This document shows, piece after piece, positions 1 to 10,778 of a stretch of DNA of 64,000 nucleotides; within the stretch, counting starts at the first letter, position 1, and each line of letters begins with the position of its first letter. Source of the stretch: Leguminivora glycinivorella (lineage: Eukaryota; Arthropoda; Insecta; Lepidoptera; Tortricidae). The stretch is from positions 14,501,001 to 14,565,000 of the forward strand of contig NC_062983.1 in NCBI RefSeq assembly GCF_023078275.1, written 5' to 3'. The notes below the pieces were generated by a model. That model was not told the DNA's origin. It was given only the letters and a program-made list of their open reading frames with translations, and ran no database searches. A program made the position numbers and the translations under genes.

Positions 1-283
1 AGCCATTCCACACGCGGACATCGCATATGAACCACTACTTTGAATAAAATAAAACCTACCCACTAAAAAATCTAGTATCTCACGCTGCTCCTCAAAGTTA
101 AAACGCAGTAAGTCTATATGCATTCCATACATACTTACTACAATTTTCTTTTCATTGACAGACGAAGATACAAGATTTTTTTTAAAAGTAGTGGCGATAT
201 GTGCCATTTTAACGTTTTGAGGTACTTATATTCTAATTGTTTCGATTTTAATTGTCATCTAAGGGACTATCTACACACAGGCG

Positions 284-377
284 AGGCGACGCACGTCGTA
301 AGACGCGGAACGGACGCCAGCGACGCGCCGCCCGAGTGTAATTAAAAAAAACCCGCGTCTTCCGACGTGCGTCGCCT
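284..377. repeat. 25-bp inverted repeat (foldback), U1 copy
   Basis: Arms 284-308 and 353-377 around a loop of about 44 nt, with one mismatch in the right arm. Perfect 25-of-25 versions lie at 4127-4220, 8114-8207, 10990-11083, 14784-14877, 26389-26482, 35072-35165, 44702-44795, 53963-54056 and 63617-63710. Only U6 (about 22567) has a broken left arm. The GC-rich arms stand out from AT-rich surroundings about 0.5 kb downstream of the gene. It may be a MITE-like foldback or a hairpin-RNA source. Confidence 0.8.
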
Positions 378-791
378 GAGTGTGGGTTGCCGCTTATGGG
401 TCGGTAAGGACAGGAGTTGGATAAATTACAAAAATAATAAAAGCATTTACCTGTTTTAAATTTTTTTAATAGCAAGATTCACAATTAACATACCTCACAT
501 AATTATGTATCTGGGGGCACGGGAGTGTACTGAACTGTACCCTATTATTTAGGAAACTATTACCTACCCTAAATGATTCCCTCCAAACAAACAGTCAGCT
601 AGTTTAGTCTTAATGTTAAAATAAACCTTATAATATTTAAATAAAACAATACAAGGGCCGTCCATGTCACACTATTTATATGAGCGATAGGGATGCACTG
701 ATGCGATAAATTTTATCGAACTAAATAGTGAAGAACTAAACAGGTGAAGATTTAAGAGATTGAATCAAAAAAATATGTAAATGAAACATAG

Positions 792-797
792 TTTATT
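792..797 (-). terminator. Poly(A) signal AATAAA of gene copy 1
   Basis: AATAAA on the minus strand about 58 nt after the stop codon. Equivalent signals lie at 4636, 8623, 11499, 15293, 23075, 26898, 35581, 45211 and 54472 (first plus-strand base) for copies 2-10. Copy 2 is 7 bp closer because a TATTAAC segment is missing. Confidence 0.6.
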
Positions 798-854
798 CAC
801 TAAATAATAAAATCATCCTTAACTATTAACTTTACATCCTATACTAATTACAAC

Positions 855-1893
855 TTAAAAATAAAGCGAGACGATGTCTTCTTCCGTCGCCCAAAAGTCG
901 AACTGACTCAAGGAGACCCGTGCACCTGCAGTTGCATCTATAGTACCAAAATTGGCCACCTCAGCCAGGTTTTCATTCTTCGCACTTGGCTCCACAATGC
1001 TGCAGTATACTGGAGACGGCGCAGAATCCAAAGATGAACATCCAACGCCTTCGGGGAAATGTGGTGAAAGATGTTCCTCCACACAAGCCAACGGGAAAGC
1101 ATAGGACTCTTCTTGGCGTGTCTGTAGCTGGGATTGCTGGGAACCCGTGTCCGGTGCAGAAGCGCGCCGAACTAGTCGTGGCAGCACTCGCTGACATGTC
1201 GAAACCGGCACAGGCTCCTGAGATGGACTTGTCGAGACCCGCTTGCTGGGAGGACTCGGCCAGCCACAATCAGCAACTTTTCTCTTCATTGGACATGTCC
1301 TCTTAGGCTCTGTTTCCGTCGGAAAACAGTACTCCAACATTTCTACTGTGGAAGAAAAAAACATGAGAACAATGCTAAGTGAAAACACTAAGTTTAGTAA
1401 ACTATTTCATTAGCGGGGCAACTTACTTTCAGATTCCAGGTCCTCATTGGCTTTCCGCAGTCTCTCAGCGTCCCAGTATTTGTCGCGCTTCATCGACTTT
1501 TGTAGAAGCGTCGAGACCTCCGCTAGCAGGTCCGGAACAGACAACTGAAACAAACACAAGAATTATTAGAAAATCAAAAATACAAAAAAAAATAAGACAA
1601 CAAAAAACAAATAGACACTTACAGTACTCTGCACACCGGCCTCTTTCGCCAAATTTTCTAGAGCTTCGTTCATAGCAGCTCTTCTCTCCTTCTCATACGA
1701 CGCATTGAGAGCTCGTTTTTCATACTGTAACAAATATAGAAAATCACATTAAGTATAATATATACACATATTAATAAAGATTAAAAATAAAATAGTGAAA
1801 ACTTACTAAAGTAAGAGAAACTCGACCTCTTCCTGCGGGTCTTCCCCGCTTACGGGGCACTGTGTTACGCGTTTGAATTATATCAGAAGACAT
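855..1893 (-). CDS. AT-hook / bHLH-zipper-like transcription factor, copy 1
   Basis: Predicted four-exon gene: exons 1893-1807, 1724-1623, 1544-1427 and 1345-855. Each intron (82, 78, 81 bp) has a GTAAGT donor and a pyrimidine-rich CAG acceptor, and the frame stays open for about 265 codons. Residues 13-24 (PRKRGRPAGRGR) form an AT-hook core. Residues 32-54 match the basic region and helix 1 of bHLH proteins: K32/R33, N36, E40 (E-box-contact Glu), R43/R44, then M47-N48, L51 and L54. Residues 66-80 suit helix 2, and 83-106 could be a zipper with L92, L99 and L106. Exon 4 is Ser/Pro-rich and ends in an acidic/aromatic stretch (QFDFWATEEDIVSLYF) that could be an activation tail. It is probably a nuclear DNA-binding regulator. 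I do not recognise the ortholog. The family is inferred from motif positions; the exon structure is read directly. Confidence 0.75.
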
Positions 1894-1963
1894 TTTTCAA
1901 AGAAATTGAACTATCGATTATGATCTGCAACTGAAACTGTCTGTCTGACACGTCAGAGAGAAA

Positions 1964-2042
1964 TGTGTGCAAATTTATGATTACGATTGTATTTATAGAA
2001 GCTATTTACCCCCACCACTCGTCCTCATATAGCCACGCCCCT
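1964..2042 (-). promoter_or_regulatory. Core promoter of gene copy 1 (TATA box, predicted TSS, GC-box-like site)
   Basis: On the minus strand a TATAAATA box (1997-1990) lies about 97 nt upstream of the ATG, and a GGGGCGTGGC GC-box-like site lies further upstream (about 2042-2032). The expected start, 25-33 nt from the TATA box, falls in AATTTGCACACA (1975-1964). This is the sequence duplicated around the Jockey insertions in copies 5, 7 and 9. TATA boxes of the other copies (plus-strand start): 5828, 9808, 12698, 21769 (copy 5, displaced), 24276, 31029 (copy 7, displaced), 36780, 46567 (copy 9, displaced) and 55671. The start site itself is inferred. Confidence 0.6.
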
Positions 2043-2301
2043 AACTCTCAAATGTTATACCTATTCGATTTTGGGCCAATTGACACCATCGCATATATGT
2101 GTTACCATAGAATATATAATACTACAAGTACAGAAGGCCCACTGCTTTGATGTTCACGAAATGCCGCCTTTTTAAATGCCTACAAAATCTAACAAAGAAA
2201 CGAGCCGCACGTGCGCAGCGTCGGACGATAGGGTTGCCTATTGATTAAAACGAATTAATACTCGGATAAAAATAAATATACTATTATATTCAAGTCTTGG
2301 G

Positions 2302-2401
2302 TAGATAGGTACTTTCTAGGTATATATACAGTACCTATCTATTATATTATTGTTTAAGTCCCAACATCACAAGCCTTATTGAAATTTTCCGTGGGACTTA
2401 A
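2302..2401. repeat. Two short inverted repeats upstream of the gene
   Basis: TAGATAGGTACT (2302-2313) is the exact reverse complement of 2330-2341, and TTAAGTCCCA (2354-2363) of 2392-2401. Both recur in the other units. The U2 SINE-like insertion lies between them, and the U5 deletion begins at the left arm of the second. Confidence 0.6.
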
Positions 2402-2849
2402 TCAATAGTAAGTCTGTGTAAGATTGTCCTATTTTATTCGTGATATCCATTTAACTAAGCTTTATTAGCCATTCCACACGCGGACATCGCATATGAACCT
2501 TAAGAAAGACTCGCGACATAAAGTAACAATAGAAATTGCGAACGTGCGTTCCGCGGGAACGCGCGCCACTCCTGATTACTTGTACTTGTAGCGCGACGAT
2601 AGAATCGCGGAAGTGAGCCGCCCCTGGTGTTACAGAAATACAGGCTATTCCCACTATCATAAAAAAAAGTTACTGAACTTATTAGTTTTATGGCGAAGGT
2701 TAGGCCATTAGGGTATTGTAGTAAAACTCCAGGTTGTATGTACAGAAGGGAATGAATTTTTATTTACAAAACGCTTGTTTATATACAATTTTGAATCAAG
2801 AGAGAAAGAGATAATATTTACATGAAAGAAAGAGATAGAAAAGGGTATC

Positions 2850-3080
2850 CCGCGCATGCGCGCAGGGAACGGTGCGCCGGCGCGCCAGTGGCGCCTCTGC
2901 GCATGCGTGACAGATCGCGGGTCGCGAATAAAATAAAACCGATTGACCTCCGGGCGCGAATCCTTTTCGCCGCCGGCTGCCGTGGAGTGCGCATCGCGTC
3001 GTCGCGCGCCGTGCCTCGCTCCGCTGCGTGTTTCTCCGCTGAAGATGAAGACACGACGAGGATGCTGCAGGCTCCGATGA
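2850..3080. promoter_or_regulatory. GC-rich island with two NRF1-like palindromes
   Basis: A CpG-rich block in AT-rich surroundings with two GCGCATGCGC/T elements (2852-2861 and 2898-2908). These match the NRF1/erect-wing recognition pattern, which is known at many animal promoters. The block is open on both strands over about 80-95 codons, but neither ORF resembles a known protein. Elements A2 and B are inserted in it (equivalent of about 2945-2964, plus orientation). Element C sits just left of it (equivalent of 2750-2762, minus orientation). A second, possibly bidirectional promoter is an inference. Confidence 0.4.
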
Positions 3081-3086
3081 ATGTCT

Positions 3087-3256
3087 TGTCCTTGTCAGGA
3101 CGATGATAAACTGTCCTTTTCAGGGCAATCCAAAAAATGCTCTTCTCAGAGCAACTTCAAAACTGTTCTTCTCAGAGCAACTTCAAAACTGTTCTTCTCA
3201 GAGCAAACTTCAATGTTTCACAATCGATAACTAACATCACTGTTCTTGTCAGAACA
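3087..3256. repeat. Row of covarying 16-nt hairpins, U1
   Basis: Six stem-loops of the form TGnnCT-NNTC-AGnnCA at 3087, 3112, 3138, 3164, 3190 and 3241. Stem bases differ but stay paired: TGTCCT/AGGACG, TGTCCT/AGGGCA, TGCTCT/AGAGCA, TGTTCT/AGAGCA, TGTTCT/AGAACA (some G-U). The central hairpins belong to a 26-bp minisatellite whose copy number varies between units. Other rows: 7104-7247, 13794-13911, 25373-25516, 34055-34198, 43714-43831, 52945-53088 and 62603-62746. The row is deleted in U3 and U5. Confidence 0.7.
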
Positions 3257-4691
3257 GTACTGTTTCAAGGACTGCACTACACATGTCAATCTATGTATAT
3301 GTATATTATGTGTATCCCCACAGTTTTATTATAGTTTTGAAGGAAGTTTCTTGTTTTCAACTTCCGATGCAAAACCGACGGAGTGTTATATAATAATAAC
3401 TTTTAGGCTTGACAAGTCTGTCTGCCTACCTGTGCCAATGAATAACTATTAATAATAACTAAATTATGCAACTTTCCCTTTTTATCTCGCCCAATAGCAT
3501 CGCGTTATCGCTGCAAGCTACGCCCCCACCCGTTATCAACAGTGGAGGTAATCTGCGCTTGCACATTCTTCTGATAACAAAATAATAATAAGAAGCTACC
3601 TGCCAAATATCAAAGTAATTGCACTAATACTTATAAAATACCCGCGCATATATAATACTCAAAAGATATACCAAATAATCGCTCCTAAAGGAAAAAAAGT
3701 GCGTCCCCCCTCTAACTTTTGAACCATATGTTTAAAAAATATGAAAAAAATCACAAAAGTAGAACTTTATAAAGAATTTCTAGGAAAATTGTTTTGAACT
3801 TGATATTTAGGTTCATTATTCTAAGTAGATATTTCCATTCAAAGTAGTATTTTGATAAAGATTCGCATGACAACTATCTCGATCAAATCCCAAATATCGT
3901 CACTACTTTGAAAAAATCTAGTATCTCACGCTGCTCCTCAAAGTTAAAACGCAGTAAGTCTATATGCATTCCATACATACTTACTACAATTTTCTTTTCA
4001 TTGACAGACGAAGATACAAGTTTTTTAAAAGTAGTGGCGATATGTGCCATTTTAACGTTTTGAGGTACTTATATTCTAATTGTTTTGATTTTAATTGTCA
4101 TCTAAGGGACTATCTACACACAGGCGAGGCGACGCACGTCGTAAGACGCGGAACGGACGCCAGCGACGCGCCGCCCGAGTGTAATTTAAAAAAAACCGCG
4201 TCTTACGACGTGCGTCGCCTGAGTGTGGGTTGCCGCTTATGGGTCGGTAAGGACAGGAGTTGGATAAATTACAAAAATAATAAAAGCATTTACCTGTTTT
4301 AAAATTTTTTTAATAGCAAGATTCACAATTAACATACCTCACATAATTATGTATCTGGGGGCACGGGAGTGTACTGAACTGTACCCTATTATTTAGGAAA
4401 CTATTACCTACCCTAAATGATTCCCTCCAAACAAACAGTCAGCTAGTTTAGTCTTAATGTTAAAATAAACCTTATAATATTTAAATAAAACAATACAAGG
4501 GCCGTCCATGTCACACTATTTATATGAGCGATAGGGATGCACTGATGCGATAAATTTTATCGAACTAAATAGTGAAGAACTAAACAGGTGAAGATTTAAG
4601 AGATTGAATCAAAAAAATATGTAAATGAAACATAGTTTATTCACTAAATAATAAAATCATCCTTAACTTTACATCCTATACTAATTACAAC

Positions 4692-5731
4692 TTAAAAATA
4701 AAGCGAGACGATGTCTTCTTCCGTCGCCCAAAAGTCGAACTGACTCAAGGAGACCCGTGCACCTGCAGTTGCATCTATAGTACCAAAATTGGCCACCTCA
4801 GCCAGGTTTTCATTCTTCGCACTTGGCTCCACAATGCTGCAGTATACTGGAGACGGCGCAGAATCCAAAGATGAACATCCAACACCTTCGGGGAAATGTG
4901 GTGAAAGATGTTCCTCCACACAAGCCAACGGGAAAGCATAGGACTCTTCTTGGCGTGTCTGTAGCTGGGATTGCTGGGAACCCGTGTCCGGTGCAGAAGC
5001 GCGCCGAACTAGTCGTGGCAGCACTCGCTGACATGTCGAAACCGGCACAGGCTCCTGAGATGGACTTGTCGAGACCCGCTTGCTGGGAGGACTCGGCCAG
5101 CCACAATCAGCAACTTTTCTCTTCATTGGACATGTCCTCTTAGGCTCTGTTTCCGTCGGAAAACAGTACTCCAACATTTCTACTGTGGAAGAAAAAAAAC
5201 ATGAGAACAATGCTAAGTGAAAACACTAAGTTTAGTAAACTATTTCATTAGCGGGGCAACTTACTTTCAGATTCCAGGTCCTCATTGGCTTTCCGCAGTC
5301 TCTCAGCGTCCCAGTATTTGTCGCGCTTCATCGACTTTTGTAGAAGCGTCGAGACCTCCGCTAGCAGGTCCGGAACAGACAACTGAAACAAACACAAGAA
5401 TTATTAGAAAATCAAAAATACAAAAAAAAATAAGACAACAAAAAACAAATAGACACTTACAGTACTCTGCACACCGGCCTCTTTCGCCAAATTTTCTAGA
5501 GCTTCGTTCATAGCAGCTCTTCTCTCCTTCTCATACGACGCATTGAGAGCTCGTTTTTCATACTGTAACAAATATAGAAAATCACATTAAGTATAATATA
5601 TACACATATTAATAAAGATTAAAAATAAAATAGTGAAAACTTACTAAAGTAAGAGAAACTCGACCTCTTCCTGCGGGTCTTCCCCGCTTACGGGGCACTG
5701 TGTTACGCGTTTGAATTATATCAGAAGACAT
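4692..5731 (-). CDS. AT-hook / bHLH-zipper-like factor, copy 2
   Basis: Exons 5731-5645, 5562-5461, 5382-5265 and 5182-4692, all with intact GT/AG sites and an open frame. Product predicted the same as copy 1: it carries Met in the CP-M-KRK motif and Ala at residue 58. One exon-4 substitution (GGC to GGT) is silent. Confidence 0.75.
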
Positions 5732-6183
5732 TTTTCAAAGAAATTGAACTATCGATTATGATCTGCAACTGAAACTGTCTGTCTGACACGTCAGAGAGAA
5801 ATGTGTGCAAATTTATGATTACGATTGTATTTATAGAAGCTATTTACCCCCACCACTCGTCCTCATATAGCCACGCCCCTAACTCTCAAATGTTATACCT
5901 ATTCGATTTTGGGCCAATTGACACCATCGCATATATGTGTTACCATAGAATATATAATACTACAAGTACAGAAGGCCCACTGCTTTGATGTTCACGAAAT
6001 GCCGCCTTTTTAAATGCCTACAAAATCTAACAAAGAAACGAGCCGCACGTGCGCAGCGTCGGACGATAGGGTTGCCTATTGATTAAAACGAATTAATACT
6101 CGGATAAAAATAAATATACTATTATATTCAAGTCTTGGGTAGATAGGTACTTTCTAGGTATATATACAGTACCTATCTATTAT

Positions 6184-6357
6184 TTATTTATTTATTTATT
6201 ATTCAAATAAGTTACACAGCATAACAGTAAAACCAAAGCACTGTGAAACTAAAAAATAAAAACAATAGGTATAGCACATAAAACAGTAAAAATCAGACAA
6301 AAAAAAAACCAATATTCTATTTAGGCGACGACGTAACAGCGTGGCTCCGTTGCGTCG
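6184..6357 (-). mobile_element. SINE-like / short LINE 3'-end insertion
   Basis: A 174-bp insertion unique to U2, flanked by a 6-bp target duplication TATTAT (6178-6183 and 6358-6363). Read on the minus strand it ends in an (AATA)n tail, as many insect SINEs and CR1-like LINEs do. I see no clear RNA polymerase III A/B boxes, so the family is unknown. Confidence 0.6.
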
Positions 6358-8685
6358 TATTATATTATTGTTTAAGTCCCAACATCACAAGCCTTATTGA
6401 AATTTTCCGTGGGACTTAATCAATAGTAAGTCTGTGTAAGATTGTCCTATTTTATTCGTGATATCCATTTAACTAAGCTTTATTAGCCATTCCACACGCG
6501 GACATCGCATATGAACCTTAAGAAAGACTCGCGACATAAAGTAACAATAGAAATTGCGAACGTGCGTTCCGCGGGAACGCGCGCCACTCCTGATTACTTG
6601 TACTTGTAGCGCGACGATAGAATCGCGGAAGTGAGCCGCCCCTGGTGTTACAGAAATACAGGCTAATCCCACTATCATAAAAAAAGTTACTGAACTTATT
6701 AGTTTTATGGCGAAGGTTAGGCCATTAGGGTATTGTAGTAAAACTCCAGGTTGTATGTACAGAAGGGAATGAATTTTTATTTACAAAACGCTTGTTTATA
6801 TACAATTTTGAATCAAGAGAGAAAGAGATAATATTTACATGAAAGAAAGAGATAGAAAAGGGTATCCCGCGCATGCGCGCAGGGAACGGTGCGCCGGCGC
6901 GCCAGTGGCGCCTCTGCGCATGCGTGACAGATCGCGGGTCGCGAATAAAATAAAACCGATTGACCTCCGGGCGCGAATCCTTTTCGCCGCCGGCTGCCGT
7001 GGAGTGCGCATCGCGTCGTCGCGCGCCGTGCCTCGCTCCGCTGCGTGTTTCTCCGCTGAAGATGAAGACACGACGAGGATGCTGCAGGCTCCGATGAATG
7101 TCTTGTCCTTGTCAGGACGATGATAAACTGTCCTTTTCAGGGCAATCCAAAAAATGCTCTTCTCAGAGCAACTTCAAAACTGTTCTTCTCAGAGCAAACT
7201 TCAATGTTTCACAATCGATAACTAACATCACTGTTCTTGTCAGAACAGTACTGTTTCAAGGACTGCACTACACATGTCAATCTATGTATATTATGTGTAT
7301 CCCCACAGTTTTATTATAGTTTTGAAGGAAGTTTCTTGTTTTCAACTTCCGATGCAAAACCGACGGAGTGTTATATAATAATAACTTTTAGGCTTGACAA
7401 GTCTGTCTGCCTACCTGTGCCAATGAATAACTATTAATAATAACTAAATTATGCAACTTTCCCTTTTTATCTCGCCCAATAGCATCGCGTTATCGCTGCA
7501 AGCTACGCCCCCACCCGTTATCAACAGTGGAGGTAATCTGCGCTTGCACATTCTTCTGATAACAAAATAATAATAAGAAGCTACCTGCCAAATATCAAAG
7601 TAATTGCACTAATACTTATAAAATACCCGCGCATATATAATACTCAAAAGATATACCAAATAATCGCTCCTAAAGGAAAAAAAAGTGCGTCCCCCCCTCT
7701 AACTTTTGAACCATATGTTTAAAAAATATGAAAAAAATCACAAAAGTAGAACTTTATAAAGAATTTCTAGGAAAATTGTTTTGAACTTGATATTTAGGTT
7801 CATTATTCTAAGTAGATATTTCCATTCAAAGTAGTATTTTGATAAAGATTCGCATGACAACTATCTCGATCAAATCCCAAATATCGTCACTACTTTGAAA
7901 AAATCTAGTATCTCACGCTGCTCCTCAAAGTTAAAACGCAGTAAGTCTATATGCATTCCATACATACTTACTACAATTTTCTTTTCATTGACAGACGAAG
8001 ATACAAGATTTTTAAAAGTAGTGGCGATATGTGCCATTTTAACGTTTTGAGGTACTTATATTCTAATTGTTTTGATTTTAATTGTCATCTAAGGGACTAT
8101 CTACACACAGGCGAGGCGACGCACGTCGTAAGACGCGGAACGGACGCCAGCGACGCGCCGCCCGAGTGTAATTTAAAAAAAACCGCGTCTTACGACGTGC
8201 GTCGCCTGAGTGTGGGTTGCCGCTTATGGGTCGGTAAGGACAGGAGTTGGATAAATTACAAAAATAATAAAAGCATTTACCTGTTTTAAAATTTTTTTAA
8301 TAGCAAGATTCACAATTAACATACCTCACATAATTATGTATCTGGGGGCACGGGAGTGTACTGAACTGTACCCTATTATTTAGGAAACTATTACCTACCC
8401 TAAATGATTCCCTCCAAACAAACAGTCAGCTAGTTTAGTCTTAATGTTAAAATAAACCTTATAATATTTAAATAAAACAATACAAGGGCCGTCCATGTCA
8501 CACTATTTATATGAGCGATAGGGATGCACTGATGCGATAAATTTTATCGAACTAAATAGTGAAGAACTAAACAGGTGAAGATTTAAGAGATTGAATCAAA
8601 AAAATATGTAAATGAAACATAGTTTATTCACTAAATAATAAAATCATCCTTAACTATTAACTTTACATCCTATACTAATTACAAC

Positions 8686-9724
8686 TTAAAAATAAAGCGA
8701 GACGATGTCTTCTTCCGTCGCCCAAAAGTCGAACTGACTCAAGGAGACCCGTGCACCTGCAGTTGCATCTATAGTACCAAAATTGGCCACCTCAGCCAGG
8801 TTTTCATTCTTCGCACTTGCTCCACAATGCTGCAGTATACTGGAGACGGCGCAGAATCCAAAGATGAACATCCAACGCCTTCGGGGAAATGTGGTGAAAG
8901 ATGTTCCTCCACACAAGCCAACGGGAAAGCATAGGACTCTTCTTGGCGTGTCTGTAGCTGGGATTGCTGGGAACCCGTGTCCGGTGCAGAAGCGCGCCGA
9001 ACTAGTCGTGGCAGCACTCGCTGACATGTCGAAACCGGCACAGGCTCCTGAGATGGACTTGTCGAGACCCGCTTGCTGGGAGGACTCGGCCAGCCACAAT
9101 CAGCAACTTTTCTCTTCATTGGACATGTCCTCTTAGGCTCTGTTTCCGTCGGAAAACAGTACTCCAACATTTCTACTGTGGAAGAAAAAAAACATGAGAA
9201 CAATGCTAAGTGAAAACACTAAGTTTAGTAAACTATTTCATTAGCGGGGCAACTTACTTTCAGATTCCAGGTCCTCATTGGCTTTCCGCAGTCTCTCAGC
9301 GTCCCAGTATTTGTCGCGCTTCATCGACTTTTGTAGAAGCGTCGAGACCTCCGCTAGCAGGTCCGGAACAGACAACTGAAACAAACACAAGAATTATTAG
9401 AAAATCAAAAATACAAAAAAAAATAAGACAACAAAAAACAAATAGACACTTACAGTACTCTGCACACCGGCCTCTTTCGCCAAATTTTCTAGAGCTTCGT
9501 TCATAGCAGCTCTTCTCTCCTTCTCATACGACGCATTGAGAGCTCGTTTTTCATACTGTAACAAATATAGAAAATCACATTAAGTATAATATATACACAT
9601 ATTAATAAAGATTAAAAATAAAATAGTGAAAACTTACTAAAGTAAGAGAAACTCGACCTCTTCCTGCGGGTCTTCCCCGCTTACGGGGCACTGTGTTACG
9701 CGTTTGAATTATATCAGAAGACAT
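8686..9724 (-). pseudogene. AT-hook / bHLH-zipper-like factor, copy 3, frameshifted
   Basis: Exons 9724-9638, 9555-9454, 9375-9258 and 9175-8686 with good splice sites. One G is missing near 8819 (CTTGCTCC instead of CTTGGCTCC), which shifts the frame after the IVE motif. A new stop at about 8769 replaces the last roughly 42 residues, including the acidic/aromatic tail, with about 16 unrelated ones. The AT-hook and bHLH regions are untouched, so a truncated DNA-binding form without the tail could still be made. The promoter also lacks 13 bp beside the TATA box. Confidence 0.75.
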
Positions 9725-9799
9725 TTTTCAAAGAAATTGAACTATCGATTATGATCTGCAACTGAAACTGTCTGTCTGACACGTCAGAGAGAAATGTGT

Positions 9800-9815
9800 G
9801 CAAATTGTATTTATA
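9800..9815 (-). promoter_or_regulatory. Copy 3 promoter with 13-bp deletion at the insertion hotspot
   Basis: CAAATT (9801-9806) is joined directly to GTATTTATAG. The 13 bases from TATGATT to GATT present in other copies are gone, starting exactly where the Jockey elements join in copies 5, 7 and 9. The TATA box (9815-9808) is thus moved 13 bp closer to the gene. Confidence 0.7.
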
Positions 9816-10778
9816 GAAGCTATTTACCCCCACCACTCGTCCTCATATAGCCACGCCCCTAACTCTCAAATGTTATACCTATTCGATTTTGGGCCAATTG
9901 ACACCATCGCATATATGTGTTACCATAGAATATATAATACTACAAGTACAGAAGGCCCACTGCTTTGATGTTCACGAAATGCCGCCTTTTTAAATGCCTA
10001 CAAAATCTAACAAAGAAACGAGCCGCACGTGCGCAGCGTCGGACGATAGGGTTGCCTATTGATTAAAACGAATTAATACTCGGATAAAAATAAATATACT
10101 ATTATATTCAAGTCTTGGGTAGATAGGTACTTTCTAGGTATATATACAGTACCTATCTATTATATTATTGTTTAAGTCCCAACATCACAAGCCTTATTGA
10201 AATTTTCCGTGGGACTTAATCAATAGTAAGTCTGTGTAAGATTGTCCTATTTTATTCGTGATATCCATTTAACTAAGCTTTATTAGCCATTCCACACGCG
10301 GACATCGCATATGAACCTTAAGAAAGACTCGCGACATAAAGTAACAATAGAAATTGCGAACGTGCGTTCCGCGGGAACGCGCGCCACTCCTGATTACTTG
10401 TACTTGTAGCGCGACGATAGAATCGCGGAAGTGAGCCGCCCCTGGTGTTACAGAAATACAGGCTAATCCCACTATCATAAAAAAAAGTTACTGAACTTAT
10501 TAGTTTTATGGCGAAGGTTAGGCCATATGGGTATTGTAGTAAAACTCCAGGTTGTATGTACAGAAGGGAATGAATTTTTATTTACAAAACGCTTGTTTAT
10601 ATACAATTTTGAATCAAGAGAGAAAGAGATAATATTTACATGAAAGAAAGAGATAGAAAAGGGTATCCCGCGCATGCGCGCAAGGAACGGTGCGCCGGCG
10701 CGCCAGTGGCGCCTCTGCGCATGCGTGACAGATCGCGGGTCGCGAATAAAATAAAACCTACCCACTACTTTGAAAAAA

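Larger units (their letters stand above)
71..3916. repeat. Array unit U1 (tandem repeat, ~3.85 kb)
   Basis: First complete unit, counted from a TCTAGTATCTCACG anchor (arbitrary phase). Map: AT-rich DNA to 283; inverted repeat 284-377; AT-rich 3' flank of the gene to 854; gene copy 1 at 855-1893; core promoter about 1964-2042; AT-rich DNA with a perfect 12-bp inverted repeat (2302-2341) and a 10-bp one (2354-2401); GC-rich island 2850-3080; hairpin row 3087-3256; AT-rich DNA with no recognisable gene to 3916. The DNA before it (1-70) is scrambled unit sequence: a piece matching about 2467-2497 is joined directly to ACTACTTTGA and then to a short ATAAAATAAAACC piece. Confidence 0.95.
3917..7903. 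repeat. Array unit U2
   Basis: Same layout as U1, 3,987 bp including a 174-bp SINE-like insert (6184-6357). The hairpin row has five members. The non-gene stretches 3921-4635 and 6364-7903 match U1 and add no gene. Confidence 0.95.
7904..10778. repeat. Array unit U3 (about 1 kb deleted)
   Basis: Only 2,875 bp. The deletion joins the GC-rich island (after GAATAAAATAAAACC, about 10758) to ACTACTTTGA of the next unit, with an apparent TACCC filler. The hairpin row and most AT-rich spacer are missing. The 41-codon ORF fused across the junction is an artefact of the deletion. Confidence 0.95.

Noticed and set aside
986..1306. 106-codon plus-strand ORF, and a 98-codon minus-strand ORF, repeated in every unit
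   Set aside because: Both lie in other frames of exon 4 of the predicted gene; their recurrence only reflects unit copying.
1965..2150. 61-codon ORF repeated in most units
   Set aside because: It covers the TATA promoter in the opposite direction and has no protein-like features.
2451..2660. 69-codon minus-strand ORF in most units
   Set aside because: No domain, signal or splice context; it is kept only because the units are nearly identical.
2818..3106. Overlapping 78- and 94-codon ORFs on both strands in the GC-rich island
   Set aside because: GC-rich DNA opens both strands by chance; the Arg/Ala-rich products look like translated CpG-rich DNA. Treated as regulatory instead.
3087..3256. 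CRISPR-like array of short repeats
   Set aside because: The repeats are variable hairpins in a eukaryotic unit, with no constant repeat/unique spacer pattern and no cas genes.
3964..4302. 112-codon ORF reading through the 25-bp inverted repeat
   Set aside because: It crosses a foldback and AT-rich DNA, and the frame breaks in U1 and changes its start in other units; not protein-like.
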